A DNA stretch of 64,000 bases from Amycolatopsis sp. FBCC-B4732 (GCF_023008405.1 NZ_CP095376.1:8350501-8414500); one strand, 5' to 3'; shown: positions 27,278-37,814, counted from the stretch's first letter. The notes: generated by a model not told the origin, from the letters alone. Translations and numbers: made by a program.

Positions 27278-27724
27278 TCAGAGGCTGCGCAAGCCGTGCA
27301 GAACGCGCTCCATCAGCGCGACCGCCGGGCGGCCTTCGGCGTTGACCCGGTTGTCGTGGATGGTGACCAGGCCCTGCTCGGCCATGTCGTCCAGCAGCAC
27401 GCGGACGACGCCGAGCGGCACGCTCAGCGTGGCCGCGACCTCGGCGACCGAGCGCGGGCGGGAGCAGAGGGTGCGGACCGAGCGGAACTCGCCGGTCAGC
27501 CGGGCGCCGTTCCAGTGGGCGCCGGCCCGCGTCGAGACGAGCGCTTCGATCGCCAGGTGCCGGCGCGACTGCGTGCGGCCGCGGGTCAGGACGTACGGGC
27601 GCACGAGGGTCCGCTGGGCGGGCACGGGATCTTGAGCGCCGGCGCCGGGGAACCGGACGTCCATGTCGTCGATGTAGGTGCGGAGAGCGTGTCGCCCGGT
27701 CGTGGTGCTCCGGTCCTCGCTCAT
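27278..27724 (-). CDS. DUF742 protein (CvnC-like), orphan
   Basis: A 148-residue DUF742 protein: a disordered N-terminus, then RPYVLTRGRTQ (the family signature), a winged-helix-like core (RSVAEVAATLSVPLGVVRVL) and DDMAEQGLVTIHDN. In actinomycetes DUF742 (CvnC) is normally encoded in a four-gene conservon with a sensor kinase (CvnA), roadblock protein (CvnB) and small GTPase (CvnD). None of these is adjacent here, so it stands alone. It probably modulates a Ras-like switch encoded elsewhere. Confidence 0.85.
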   Translation of the reverse strand: MSEDRSTTTGRHALRTYIDDMDVRFPGAGAQDPVPAQRTLVRPYVLTRGRTQSRRHLAIEALVSTRAGAHWNGARLTGEFRSVRTLCSRPRSVAEVAATLSVPLGVVRVLLDDMAEQGLVTIHDNRVNAEGRPAVALMERVLHGLRSL

Positions 27725-27975
27725 ACCTGGCCGCCCCCTGTTTCCGTGATCGTCGAATGGAAGCCTTCGCTGGCAACGGCGGCGGCGAAGGAAACGTCAG
27801 GATACGCCCGCTGTCCAGGGTTCAGGCCTTCGTTTGTCTTCCACCTGATGGGCCATTTCGGTGATTTTCATGAACAACTTTCAAGAAAACGATTGCTGCA
27901 CCCGAAATCCCAGCTAGTGGACTTGTGACAACGCGTAGTGCGGTGGCTACTTCAATGCGAATAACGCAATGTGAA
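27725..27975. other. 251-base intergenic stretch upstream of the DUF742 gene
   Basis: Unusually AT-rich for the window around 27850-27960, with a TTTTCATGAACAACTTTCAA stretch. It should hold the DUF742 promoter on the minus strand. I find no gene in it. Confidence 0.5.
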
Positions 27976-28010
27976 ACGGCCCCGGCCAGGAACTTCCTGA
28001 CCGGGGCCGT
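27976..28010 (-). terminator. Terminator of the EtfD-like gene
   Basis: A 15-bp inverted repeat with one mismatch (27976-27990 with 27996-28010, loop AACTT) lies 15 bases past the stop of the minus-strand gene. A short TTT follows on that strand. Confidence 0.8.
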
Positions 28011-28024
28011 GAACGATTAGCGCG

Positions 28025-30238
28025 TCACTCTTCTGCGAGCGAAGGCGCTCCAGTCGGTAACGGCTTCGGCGCCGGCGTGCGCTTGACCGACTCCAGCAGC
28101 ATCTGCGCGACGTCGACGATCTCGACCTTTTCGCTCGCGCTGCCGTCGCTCTGGCGGGCGGTCAGGCCGTCGTTCAGCATCACCTTGCAGAACGGGCAGC
28201 CGGTCGCGATCTTCGACGGCGCGGTGCCGAGCGCCTCGTCGACGCGCTCGACGTTGATCCGCTTGCCGATCTTCTCTTCCATCCACATCCGGGCGCCGCC
28301 CGCGCCGCAGCACATCGACTTGTCGCCGTGCCGCGGCATCTCGCGCAGCCGCGCGCCGGTCGCGCCGACGAGCTCGCGCGGCGCCTCGTACACCTTGTTG
28401 TGGCGGCCGAGGTAGCACGGGTCGTGGTAGGTGACGTCCTCGGCGACCGGCGCCACCGGCACCAGCTGCTTCTCGCGGACCAGGCGGTTCAGCAGCTGCG
28501 TGTGGTGCACGACGTCGAACTGGCCGCCCAGCTCCGGGTACTCGTTGGCGAGGGTGTTGAAACAGTGCGCACAGGTCACGACGACCTTGCGCGCCTTGCG
28601 CTCACGTCCCTCGAACACCGAGTTCAGGACCTCGACGTTCTGCTGCGCCAGCATCTGGAACAGGAACTCGTTGCCCGCGCGGCGGGCCGGGTCGCCGGTG
28701 CACGACTCCTCCGAGCCCAGCACCTTGTACTTGACGTCGGCCATGTGCAGCAGCTCGGCGACCGCCCGCGTCGTCTTCTTCGCGCGGTCCTCGAACGCGC
28801 CGGCGCAGCCGACCCAGAACAGGTACTCCGCGTCGCCCATGTCGCCGTCGAACACCGGCACCTCGAAGTCCAGGTCCTCGGTCCAGGCCAGCCGGTCCTT
28901 GGCGTTCTGGCCCCACGGGTTGCCCTTGTTCTCCAGGTTCTTGAACATGCCGTTCAGCTCGCTGGGGAACGACGACTCGATCATGACCTGGTAGCGGCGC
29001 ATGTCGACGATGTGGTCGACGTGCTCGATGTCGACCGGGCACTGCTCGACGCACGCGCCGCAGCTGGTGCAGGACCAGAGGACGTCGGGGTCGATGACGC
29101 CGCCGTCGTCGCCGATCAGGGCCTTCTGCGACTCGGCGATCGCGAGGACGTCGATCCCGGCGTACATGTTGTCACCGGACAACCCGACCTCGTCGCCCGC
29201 CATGTCGCGCTTGCCGCCGGCCATCAGGTACGGCGCCTTCGCGTAGGCGTGGTCACGCAGCTGAGTGATCAGCAGCTTCGGCGACAGCGGCTTGCCGGTG
29301 TTCCACGCGGGGCACTGCTCCTGGCAGCGGCCGCACTCGGTGCACGTCGAGAAGTCCAGCCAGCCCTTCCAGCTGAAGTCCTCGATCTTGCCGACGCCGA
29401 AGGTGTCCTCGTCCGGGTCGGCTTCCTCGAGGTCGAGGACCTTGCCGCCGCTCATCATCGGCTTGAGCGCGCCGAGTGCGACACCGCCGTCGGCCTCGCG
29501 CTTGAAGTAGATGTTGAAGAACGCGCTGAAGCGGTGCCAGGCGATGCCCATGGTCATCGTCCGCGCGACCACGATCAGCCAGACCGTGGCGCTCATCAGC
29601 TTGACGAACGCGAACACCGTGACCAGGTTCGGGCTGGCCGGCAGCAGTTCGCCGATCGGGTTCGAGACGAAGGCGGCCCAGGTCGGCGTCTCGTGCGCGC
29701 CGAGCGCGGCCTTCGCGGCGCGGACGCCGATGATGCCGATGCCCTCGATCAGGACGACGGCCTCGATGAAGTAGGCCCACTTGAAGTTGGAGCCCTGGAA
29801 GCGCGACTGGCGGTCGGCGCGGCGCGGGTGGTTGCGCTGGCGGATCGCCATCAGCACCAGGATGCCGACGATCGTCCCGACCCCGAGCAGCTCCATGAGC
29901 AGCTGGAACGGCGGGAAGTCGTCGAGGATCGGCCAGCCCCAGGTGGGCACGAAGACCTCGCCGTACGCCTCGAACAGCGCCAGTGAGCCGAGCAGGAAGC
30001 CCCACATCACGAGCCAGTGCGCCGGCCCGACGCTGCGCTTGCGGTTCATCCGCGTGTGCGCGGCGAACTCCTTGATCAGCGTCTTCATGCGGCCCGCGAA
30101 GGGGCCGTTGCGCGTCGAGTCGGGCTGCCCGAGACGGATGATGCGCACGAAGCGCGCGATCGTCGCGGCGAACATTCCCCAGGCGACGACGCCGAGCAGG
30201 ACCGAGATCCCGCCGAGCGTCAGTTGCAGAGCGCCCAT
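28025..30238 (-). CDS. etfD: Membrane Fe-S oxidoreductase, EtfD-like (heterodisulfide-reductase type)
   Basis: A 737-residue membrane protein. Five or six N-terminal helices (about 1-260) precede two 4Fe-4S sites (CTECGRCQEQCP and CTSCGACVEQCP) and two CCG domains (VGCAGAF, CTGDPARR, CAHCFNTL; DPCYLGRHN, MCCGAGGARMW, GCPFC). The layout matches M. tuberculosis Rv0338c, which as I recall was named EtfD and passes electrons from acyl-CoA dehydrogenases via ETF to menaquinone. It should therefore serve FadE5 (encoded at 4855-6690). The ATG at 30238 starts the first helix at once. A TTAC-N6-GTAA palindrome lies about 60 bases upstream. Confidence 0.92.
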   Translation of the reverse strand: MGALQLTLGGISVLLGVVAWGMFAATIARFVRIIRLGQPDSTRNGPFAGRMKTLIKEFAAHTRMNRKRSVGPAHWLVMWGFLLGSLALFEAYGEVFVPTWGWPILDDFPPFQLLMELLGVGTIVGILVLMAIRQRNHPRRADRQSRFQGSNFKWAYFIEAVVLIEGIGIIGVRAAKAALGAHETPTWAAFVSNPIGELLPASPNLVTVFAFVKLMSATVWLIVVARTMTMGIAWHRFSAFFNIYFKREADGGVALGALKPMMSGGKVLDLEEADPDEDTFGVGKIEDFSWKGWLDFSTCTECGRCQEQCPAWNTGKPLSPKLLITQLRDHAYAKAPYLMAGGKRDMAGDEVGLSGDNMYAGIDVLAIAESQKALIGDDGGVIDPDVLWSCTSCGACVEQCPVDIEHVDHIVDMRRYQVMIESSFPSELNGMFKNLENKGNPWGQNAKDRLAWTEDLDFEVPVFDGDMGDAEYLFWVGCAGAFEDRAKKTTRAVAELLHMADVKYKVLGSEESCTGDPARRAGNEFLFQMLAQQNVEVLNSVFEGRERKARKVVVTCAHCFNTLANEYPELGGQFDVVHHTQLLNRLVREKQLVPVAPVAEDVTYHDPCYLGRHNKVYEAPRELVGATGARLREMPRHGDKSMCCGAGGARMWMEEKIGKRINVERVDEALGTAPSKIATGCPFCKVMLNDGLTARQSDGSASEKVEIVDVAQMLLESVKRTPAPKPLPTGAPSLAEE

Positions 30239-30296
30239 CGTTCGGGTGCCTTTCGTCCGGTTCAAAACTGTGGTGGTGCCGGGAGACTAACCTTCC

Positions 30297-30310
30297 TTAC
30301 TGATGAGTAA
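30297..30310. promoter_or_regulatory. TTAC-N6-GTAA palindrome before the EtfD-like gene
   Basis: TTACTGATGAGTAA is nearly perfectly symmetric (TTACT-N4-AGTAA) and lies 59 bases upstream of the EtfD-like start. It shares its half-sites with the pair before fadE5 and the one at the hydrolase start. It also lies about 85 bases upstream of the divergent SMR gene. Confidence 0.7.
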
Positions 30311-30364
30311 CCCGTTGAGTGGGCCTAAGTCCCACCGATGTGGTGTACGTCGCTCTTTGTTTTG

Positions 30365-30376
30365 GGACGATCGTTC
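30365..30376. promoter_or_regulatory. Palindrome before the SMR-TetR operon
   Basis: GGACGATCGTTC is a 12-base palindrome with one mismatched pair, placed just before a TAGTTT -10 element (30380-30385) that lies seven bases upstream of the SMR start. It is the best candidate operator for the TetR regulator of this operon. Confidence 0.5.
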
Positions 30377-30392
30377 AGGTAGTTTTCACCCT

Positions 30393-30722
30393 ATGGGTGC
30401 GTACCTCCTCCTCGCTTTGGCGATCGCCGCCGAGGTCTCCGCGACGGTCTCGCTGAAGCTCTCCGAGGGCTTCTCGAAGCTCGGGCCGTCGATCGTCGTG
30501 GTGATCGGGTACGCCATCGCGTTCGTCGCCCTGTCGTACGTCCTCAAGCTGGGGCTGCCGATCGGCGTCGCCTACGCGATCTGGGCCGCGGCGGGCGTCG
30601 CGCTGGTCGCGATCGTCGGCGTCGTGTTCCTCAAGGAGACCGTCAACGCGACCATGGTCGCCGGGCTGGCGCTGGTCATCGGCGGTGTGGTGCTGATCGA
30701 ACTCGGGAGTGCATCGACGTGA
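30393..30722 (+). CDS. Small multidrug resistance (SMR) exporter
   Basis: A 109-residue four-helix exporter of the EmrE/QacE family. Glu14 in AIAAEVSATVSLK is the essential proton/substrate residue at exactly the EmrE position, and GLPIGVAYAIWAAAGVAL is the conserved loop and helix. It exports quaternary ammonium compounds or other cations as an antiparallel dimer. TAGTTT lies seven bases before the ATG, so the mRNA is probably leaderless. It is coupled by a GTGA overlap to the TetR gene that probably represses it. Confidence 0.93.
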   Translation: MGAYLLLALAIAAEVSATVSLKLSEGFSKLGPSIVVVIGYAIAFVALSYVLKLGLPIGVAYAIWAAAGVALVAIVGVVFLKETVNATMVAGLALVIGGVVLIELGSAST

Positions 30723-31279
30723 AACTGCAGGTCGACGGCCGCAAGGCGCGGGGGGACAAGCGGCGCGCGGCGATCATCGCGGCCACGCTGCGGATCATCG
30801 AGCGCGACGGCGTCGCGGGCGTGACCCACCGGACCGTCGCGGCCGAGGCCGGCGTGCCGACGACGTCCACGACCTACCACTTCACCTCGCTCGACGACCT
30901 GCTGATCGCGACCCTCATCTCGTGCGCCCGCGACATGGCGACCGAGGTCTACTGGATGATCGACCGGGCCCGGTCACGCGGTTCGCGGGGCGCCGAGGAG
31001 GTCGCGGGCCTGCTGGCCGAGGCGCTGGGGCCGCGGCGCGGGCGCACGATGGCCGAGTACGAGCTGTACCTCCTGGCCGCGCGGAAGCCGGAGCTGCGCC
31101 CGGCCGCCCGGCGCTGGCTCGACGTGCTGACGTCGATGGTCCGCCACGACGACGAAGTGGCGTTCCGGGTGTTCCTCGCGGGCATCGACGGGCTGCTGAT
31201 CCAGGGGCTCATCGACGACGAGCCGCCGTCCGCGGACGAGCTGCGTCCCGTCGTGGACTACCTGCTGAAACCACGTTGA
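30719..31279 (+). CDS. TetR family transcriptional regulator
   Basis: A 186-residue TetR protein. The N-terminal helix-turn-helix (AAIIAATLRIIERDGVAGVT, then VAAEAGVPTTSTTYHFTSL) is followed by a helical ligand-binding domain. The GTG at 30719 overlaps the stop of the SMR exporter gene. An exporter and its repressor in one operon give negative feedback, with the drug as inducer. The palindrome at 30365-30376 is the likely operator. Confidence 0.92.
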   Translation: MKLQVDGRKARGDKRRAAIIAATLRIIERDGVAGVTHRTVAAEAGVPTTSTTYHFTSLDDLLIATLISCARDMATEVYWMIDRARSRGSRGAEEVAGLLAEALGPRRGRTMAEYELYLLAARKPELRPAARRWLDVLTSMVRHDDEVAFRVFLAGIDGLLIQGLIDDEPPSADELRPVVDYLLKPR

Positions 31280-31300
31280 CGCCGGTCTTAGTTTCGGATC

Positions 31301-31735
31301 ATGCGGATCTTCGGTGAGTACGAGCTGGACGACGACCGGGCGCGGCTGGACCTCGACGTGGTGTGGAAGTTCCTCTCCACCGAGGCCTACTGGGGCCGCT
31401 GGCGCACGCGCGCGCAGGTCGAGGCCGCCGTCGCCGGCTCGTGGCGGATCGTCGCCGCCTACCGCGGCGGCGAGCAGGTCGGCTTCGCGCGCGCCTTCTC
31501 CGACGGCGTCGGGTCGGCGTACCTGGCCGACGTGTTCGTCGTCGACTCCGCGCGCGGCACCGGGCTCGGCAAGGAGCTCGTCCGGGAGATGATCGACAAC
31601 GGGCCCGGCGCCGGGTTCCGCTGGATGCTGCACACCGCCGACGCGCACGGGCTGTACCGCCAGTTCGGCTTCGGCGAGCACACCAAGGGCCGTTACCTGG
31701 AACGCGAAGGCGTCAACCAGGAAGCCCTGCGCTGA
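31301..31735 (+). CDS. GNAT acetyltransferase
   Basis: A 144-residue single-domain GNAT. The acetyl-CoA loop is VVDSARGTGLGKELVREMI and the C-terminal strand has GLYRQFGFGEHTKGRYLER. The substrate is unknown; short forms like this often act on small amines. TAGTTT six bases before the ATG suggests a leaderless mRNA. It follows the SMR-tetR operon by 21 bases but probably has its own promoter. Confidence 0.88.
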   Translation: MRIFGEYELDDDRARLDLDVVWKFLSTEAYWGRWRTRAQVEAAVAGSWRIVAAYRGGEQVGFARAFSDGVGSAYLADVFVVDSARGTGLGKELVREMIDNGPGAGFRWMLHTADAHGLYRQFGFGEHTKGRYLEREGVNQEALR

Positions 31736-31765
31736 TCCGGCGCCGGTCTTCCCCGGCGCCGGATC
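31734..31765. terminator. Bidirectional terminator between convergent genes
   Basis: A perfect 13-bp stem (31734-31746 with 31753-31765, loop TCTTCC) begins inside the stop codon of the acetyltransferase gene. It serves the plus-strand gene and the convergent YbhB-like gene. Confidence 0.8.
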
Positions 31766-31777
31766 AGACCGTGGAAC

Positions 31778-32311
31778 TCAGCCCTTGTTCTCGTACACCG
31801 GCGTGAGCACGGCGCGCGCCAGCGTGTGGCCGAACATGTTAAAGCCCAGGAATGCCGGTGTCGCGTCCTCCGGCACCTCGAGTTTGTCGACGTCCAGCGC
31901 GTGCACGGCGAAGTAGTACCGGTGCGGGCCGTGCCCGGGCGGGGGCGCGGCGCCGAGGAACTGCTTGACCCCGCCGTCGCCCTTCAGCGTCACCGCGCCT
32001 TCGGGGAGGCCGGAGCCGTCGCCCGCGCCGGAGGCCAGCTCCGTCACCGAAGCCGGGACGTTGAACACGGCCCAGTGCCAGAAACCGCTGCCGGTGGGGG
32101 CGTCCGGGTCGTAGCAGGTGATCGCGAAGCTCTTCGTCTCGGCCGGGAAGCCCTCCCACGCCAGCTGCGGCGAACGGTCCTCGCCGCCGGCGCCGAAGAT
32201 GCCGGACAAGTGGGGCGTGGCCAGGGTTTCACCGTCGGCGACGTCGGTGCTCGTGAGGGTGAACGACGGCACGTCGGGCAGGGATTCGTACGGGCCGGGT
32301 GCTTGCGGCAT
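31778..32311 (-). CDS. YbhB/YbcL family Raf-kinase-inhibitor-like protein
   Basis: A 177-residue PEBP-fold protein. Family motifs are [20 protein letters not shown], the ligand-site [20 protein letters not shown] and [19 protein letters not shown]. No signal peptide. Bacterial YbhB/YbcL proteins bind small anions or phospholipid head groups, and their role is unclear. GGAGGAT precedes the ATG. Confidence 0.92.
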   Translation of the reverse strand: MPQAPGPYESLPDVPSFTLTSTDVADGETLATPHLSGIFGAGGEDRSPQLAWEGFPAETKSFAITCYDPDAPTGSGFWHWAVFNVPASVTELASGAGDGSGLPEGAVTLKGDGGVKQFLGAAPPPGHGPHRYYFAVHALDVDKLEVPEDATPAFLGFNMFGHTLARAVLTPVYENKG

Positions 32312-32484
32312 GGATCCTCCTGATCACGGAACTGGAGTCTTGCGCCAGGTTAGGCCCCCGGGACGGCCCCCGCGTGTCAGGGACGGATCTCAGGGTCATT
32401 CGGGGGGTTACCCCCATGTACTCGATCCCGCCCCGGCCATAACGTTCCTCACGCAGGGGAAACAACACTGAGGGGATCACGACC

Positions 32485-33255
32485 ATGGCGCGCCCGCTCT
32501 TGGCTCTGGGTGGCATCGTCCTGATCGGCGTGGGGCTGGCGACCGCGTTCGGCTGGGGCTGGGGATCGGATTTCGAGAACAGCAAGACGCTCTCGGAGAC
32601 GATCCGCAGCGTGAAGCTGGAAGGCGACTCGGGATCCGTGAAGATCCGCACCGGTTCGGGGCCGTCCACCGTGCACCAGTCGGTCAACTACCACTGGCGG
32701 AGCAAGCCGGGCGACACGTTCTACCGCGTCGACGGCGACCAGCTCGTGCTCACCGACTGCGGGAACAACTGCTCGGTCGACTTCGAGGTCGTCGTGCCGG
32801 AAGGCGTGCCGGTCAGCGGAAAGCTGGACTCCGGCGGGCTGGACGTCCGCGGGGTGGCCAGTGTGGACGTTCAGGCCGATTCGGGGCACGCCAAGGTCGA
32901 AGACGTACCGGGGCTGGTGAAGCTGCGGCTGGAAAGCGGCGGGATCGACCTGGAACACGTCGGTGAGGTCCAGGTGCACGCCAGTTCCGGCAGCATCGAG
33001 GGCAAGGGCGTGCGCGGCCCGGTCGACGTGACGTCCGAAAGCGGCAGCGTCGAGTTTTCGCTCGACCAGGCGAACAACGTGAAGGTGAAGGCCGACAGCG
33101 GGAGCGTCGACGTCACCGTGCCGGGTGGGCCGTACCGCGTCGTCGGCGACAGCGACAGCGGGCACCGCGACATCGACGTGCCGACCGACGGCTCCGCGCC
33201 GCACACGCTCGACCTCACGACCGACAGCGGCAGCGTCACGGTCCGCGCGGCCTGA
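32485..33255 (+). CDS. DUF4097 family beta-repeat membrane-anchored protein
   Basis: A 256-residue protein with one N-terminal hydrophobic helix (about 5-27) and a long run of short beta repeats such as VKLEGDSGSVKIRTGSG, LDSGGLDVRGVASVDVQADS and SESGSVEF. This is the DUF4097 pattern, a right-handed beta-helix-like fold found in putative adhesins and in proteins near stress regulators. The protein is probably anchored outside the cell. A Cys pair (LTDCGNNCSV) may form a disulphide. The function is unknown. Confidence 0.85.
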   Translation: MARPLLALGGIVLIGVGLATAFGWGWGSDFENSKTLSETIRSVKLEGDSGSVKIRTGSGPSTVHQSVNYHWRSKPGDTFYRVDGDQLVLTDCGNNCSVDFEVVVPEGVPVSGKLDSGGLDVRGVASVDVQADSGHAKVEDVPGLVKLRLESGGIDLEHVGEVQVHASSGSIEGKGVRGPVDVTSESGSVEFSLDQANNVKVKADSGSVDVTVPGGPYRVVGDSDSGHRDIDVPTDGSAPHTLDLTTDSGSVTVRAA

Positions 33256-33284
33256 CTTTTCCTTACTACGGGGGACTTTTTCCG

Positions 33285-33518
33285 ATGGGCAAGATCGAAC
33301 GGCGCGTGCTGGCTGCCGCGCTGCTGGGCGCGGTGGCGATGTTCGGGGTCGTCGGCTTCGCGCGTGGTGGGTCCGCGGTGACTCCGGCGCAGGGGGTGCC
33401 GGTCACCGCGGATTCCCACTATCGAGTGACTTCCTGGGTGGGTACGCCCGCGGAAGTCGTTGTGCGGCAAGGAAACTCCGATTTCTTCTTCTCTTCCTGG
33501 ACCTCGCGCCGCTCCTGA
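33285..33518 (+). CDS. Small hypothetical exported protein (77 residues), possibly a remnant
   Basis: An ATG at 33285 with a G-rich site upstream opens a 77-residue frame: a basic start (GKIERR), a hydrophobic helix (VLAAALLGAVAMFGVVGF) and a short exported part (PVTADSHYRVTSWVGTPAEV). The last 20 residues (NSDFFFSSWTSRRS) run through an odd, T-rich stretch and look unlike a natural C-terminus. It may be a truncated gene. It lies directly after the DUF4097 gene. Confidence 0.4.
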   Translation: MGKIERRVLAAALLGAVAMFGVVGFARGGSAVTPAQGVPVTADSHYRVTSWVGTPAEVVVRQGNSDFFFSSWTSRRS

Positions 33519-33586
33519 TCCTGTCGGGGGTCGCTGTTAGGAATGGGGTGCGCCGAAGGACGGCGTGCAGGGGGAGGGATTCCAGC

Positions 33587-35059
33587 ATGGATCTGCGCCG
33601 GTTCGCCGCGGTCGCCGCGGCGGTCGTGGTCATGGCGGCGGTGCCGTCCGTCGCCGAAGCTTCGGGCCTGTCTTGGCGGCCGTGCGCCACCCAGCAGGAG
33701 CCGGCGGCGGAGTGCGCGGCGGTCGACGTCCCGATCGACCGCGCGAGACCGGAGCTGGGGACGGCGCGGCTCGCGCTGGCCCGGCTGCCCGCGCTGGACC
33801 CGGTCCACCGGATCGGCTCGCTGCTGGTGAACCCGGGCGGGCCGGGCGGTTCCGGCGTCGGGTTCGTGCAGTTCGGCGGGCTCGCCTCGCCGGAGCTCGC
33901 CCGGCTGCGGCAGCGGTTCGACGTCGTGGGCTTCGATCCGCGCGGAGACTGGTTCAGCACACCGCGCATCACGTGCGGGCCGACGTTGTGGGAGCCGGCG
34001 CTCGACCGGTTCCCGGCGTCCCGGCCGGCGTTCGACGCGCTGGTGGCGCACAACCGCGAGGCGGGCGAAGACTGCCTGGCCCGCACCGGGCCGCTGCTCG
34101 CGAACGCGGACACGCAGAGCGCGGCCGAGGACATCGAGACGATCCGCGCCGCACTGGGCGAGTCGAAGATCTCGTGGCTGGGCCTGTCCTACGGCACCGA
34201 ACTGGGCGCGGTCTACGCGTCGAAGCACCCCGGCCGGGTGCGCACGATGGTGCTCGACGGCGCCGTCGACCACGCCCGGCCGTTGCGCCAGGCGATCCTC
34301 GAGGAAGCCGCGGCGACCGAAGACGCGCTGGTCCGGTTCGCGGACTGGTGCCGCGGTTCGGCCGAGTGCGACTTGCGGGGACGTGACGTCCTCCAGTTCT
34401 ACGACGACGTCGTGGCCCGTGCGGCGCACGGCGCGGTGTGGGCGAGCGACCTGGGCCGCTCGGCGACGGCCGACGAAATCTCGGCCGGTGTCTACAACCA
34501 CCTCTACCTCCGGGACGAATGGCCGGCGCTGGGCAAGGCGCTGGCCGCCGCCGGCGGGGAGTTCCCCGACGCCAAGGGGCTGACCGAGCGGAACCAGTTC
34601 CTTTCCCCGATCTACGGGGCTTACCGGGCGATCGGCTGCCACGACTTCCCGTCGCCGTTCACCGGGCCGGTGGACATGGCCGCGATGGCCGGGTTGCTCC
34701 GCGTCGTGGCCCCGCACAGCTGGCGGTACTCCGAATACTGGGACTTCACGAGCGGCTGCACCGGCTGGCCGGTCCCGGCGAAGAACCCGCCGCAGCCCCA
34801 CCCGGTGCACGGCGCCCCGCCCATCCTGGTGGTCGGCGGCGCCCACGACCCGGCCACGCCGCTGTCCTGGGCCCGCGGCCTGGCGGCGAGCATCGACGGC
34901 TCGGCCCTGCTCACCCGCACCGACGACGGTCACACGGGCCTGTTCAACTCGGCCTGCGCCCGCGTGGTCGAGGTGGAGTACCTGGTGAGCGGGCTCACAC
35001 CCGGTTCTCACCGACTCTGCGGCCGAACCCGGGAACAAGAACCGGCACCGGCTCGTTAG
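33587..35059 (+). CDS. Secreted alpha/beta hydrolase, tripeptidyl-aminopeptidase (SlpD/SlpE) type
   Basis: A 490-residue exported peptidase-like hydrolase. A signal peptide (about 1-25) precedes LVNPGGPGGSGVGFVQFG (oxyanion region), the nucleophile elbow GLSYGTELGAVYA, and a C-terminal TAP-like domain with Asp in GGAHDPATPL and His in DDGHTGLFN. Six or more Cys fit an extracellular protein. Streptomyces relatives remove tripeptides from secreted proteins. A GGGGGAGGG ribosome-binding site supports ATG 33587. Confidence 0.92.
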   Translation: MDLRRFAAVAAAVVVMAAVPSVAEASGLSWRPCATQQEPAAECAAVDVPIDRARPELGTARLALARLPALDPVHRIGSLLVNPGGPGGSGVGFVQFGGLASPELARLRQRFDVVGFDPRGDWFSTPRITCGPTLWEPALDRFPASRPAFDALVAHNREAGEDCLARTGPLLANADTQSAAEDIETIRAALGESKISWLGLSYGTELGAVYASKHPGRVRTMVLDGAVDHARPLRQAILEEAAATEDALVRFADWCRGSAECDLRGRDVLQFYDDVVARAAHGAVWASDLGRSATADEISAGVYNHLYLRDEWPALGKALAAAGGEFPDAKGLTERNQFLSPIYGAYRAIGCHDFPSPFTGPVDMAAMAGLLRVVAPHSWRYSEYWDFTSGCTGWPVPAKNPPQPHPVHGAPPILVVGGAHDPATPLSWARGLAASIDGSALLTRTDDGHTGLFNSACARVVEVEYLVSGLTPGSHRLCGRTREQEPAPAR

Positions 35060-35072
35060 GCTGGGTACGAAG

Positions 35073-35093
35073 GTTGAGCGCACTCGACTCAAG
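35073..35093. promoter_or_regulatory. HspR operator (HAIR) before dnaK
   Basis: GTTGAGC-N7-ACTCAAG differs by two bases from the known HAIR consensus CTTGAGT-N7-ACTCAAG bound by HspR. It lies just upstream of a promoter-like pair, so HspR with DnaK as co-repressor can block transcription of the operon that encodes both. Confidence 0.92.
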
Positions 35094-35099
35094 TCCGGC

Positions 35100-35127
35100 T
35101 TGACGGGGCCCGCGAAGACCAGACTAA
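35100..35127 (+). promoter_or_regulatory. dnaK operon promoter
   Basis: TTGACG (35100-35105) and GACTAA (35122-35127) are separated by 16 bases and resemble -35 and -10 boxes of the main vegetative sigma factor. The dnaK ATG follows after a leader of about 70 bases with a strong AGGAGGAAA site. Confidence 0.7.
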
Positions 35128-35205
35128 ACTTGCCACGTACCCGCTCAAGGCGGGGACGAACGTGCAGGTCACGAACATAGCAGGCTTACACAGGAGGAAA
35201 GCACC

Positions 35206-37070
<1,865 letters not shown>

Positions 37071-37074
<4 letters not shown>

Positions 37075-37778
37075 CCCACAGCTACGACGAATCCGAGAGC
37101 CAGGGCCGAGGCCCCGAGGAGCCGGTGGTCGTGCGGGATCGGCGTCGGGTGGACCCCCAGACCGGGCAGGTCCGCCCGCCCGGTCCGGCCCACGCCGCGC
37201 CGGAGCCGGACGAGGCGCCCGTGGAACACGCGGGTCCCTCGCTCGGCGAGTCCATTGTGGACGACTCGGTGTCGGTGGTCTCCGACGTGGAGAAGGAGCT
37301 GTCCGAGCGCACCGCCGACCTCCAGCGCCTGCAGGCGGAGTACGCCAACTACCGCAAGCGGGTCGAGCGCGACCGCGAGGCGGTCGTCCTCGGCGCGAAG
37401 GCGACCGTGGTGAACGACCTGCTGCCGCTGCTCGACGACCTCGAGCGGGCCGAGCAGCACGGTGACCTCACCGGCGCGTTCAAGGCGGTCGGCGACAAGC
37501 TGATCAGCGGCCTGCAGCGCGCGGGGCTCGAGTCGTTCGGCAACGAGGGCGAGCCCTTCGACCCGAGCGTGCACGAAGCCGTGCAGCACAACACCTCGCC
37601 GGACGTGGCGGGCCCGACGGTCACCGTGGTCATGCGCCGCGGTTACCGCTTCGGGGACCGCGTACTGCGGGCGGCGCTGGTCGGCGTGACCGACCACGAG
37701 CCCGGCGCGGCCCCGGTGGACCCGCCCGTCGGTGGCGAGCTGCCACTCGGCGGCGGAGTCGATGAACAGCAGCAGTAA
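37071..37778 (+). CDS. grpE: Nucleotide exchange factor GrpE
   Basis: A 235-residue co-chaperone that releases ADP from DnaK. A disordered N-terminus (about 1-70) precedes the long dimerisation helix ([20 protein letters not shown]), then the beta domain [20 protein letters not shown] and [20 protein letters not shown]. It has a longer than usual Gly/Gln C-terminal tail (GGGVDEQQQ). GTG 37071 overlaps the dnaK stop. Confidence 0.97.
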
Positions 37779-37814
37779 GACGTATCCGGTTCAAGTGGGA
37801 GGAGGAGACGCCCG

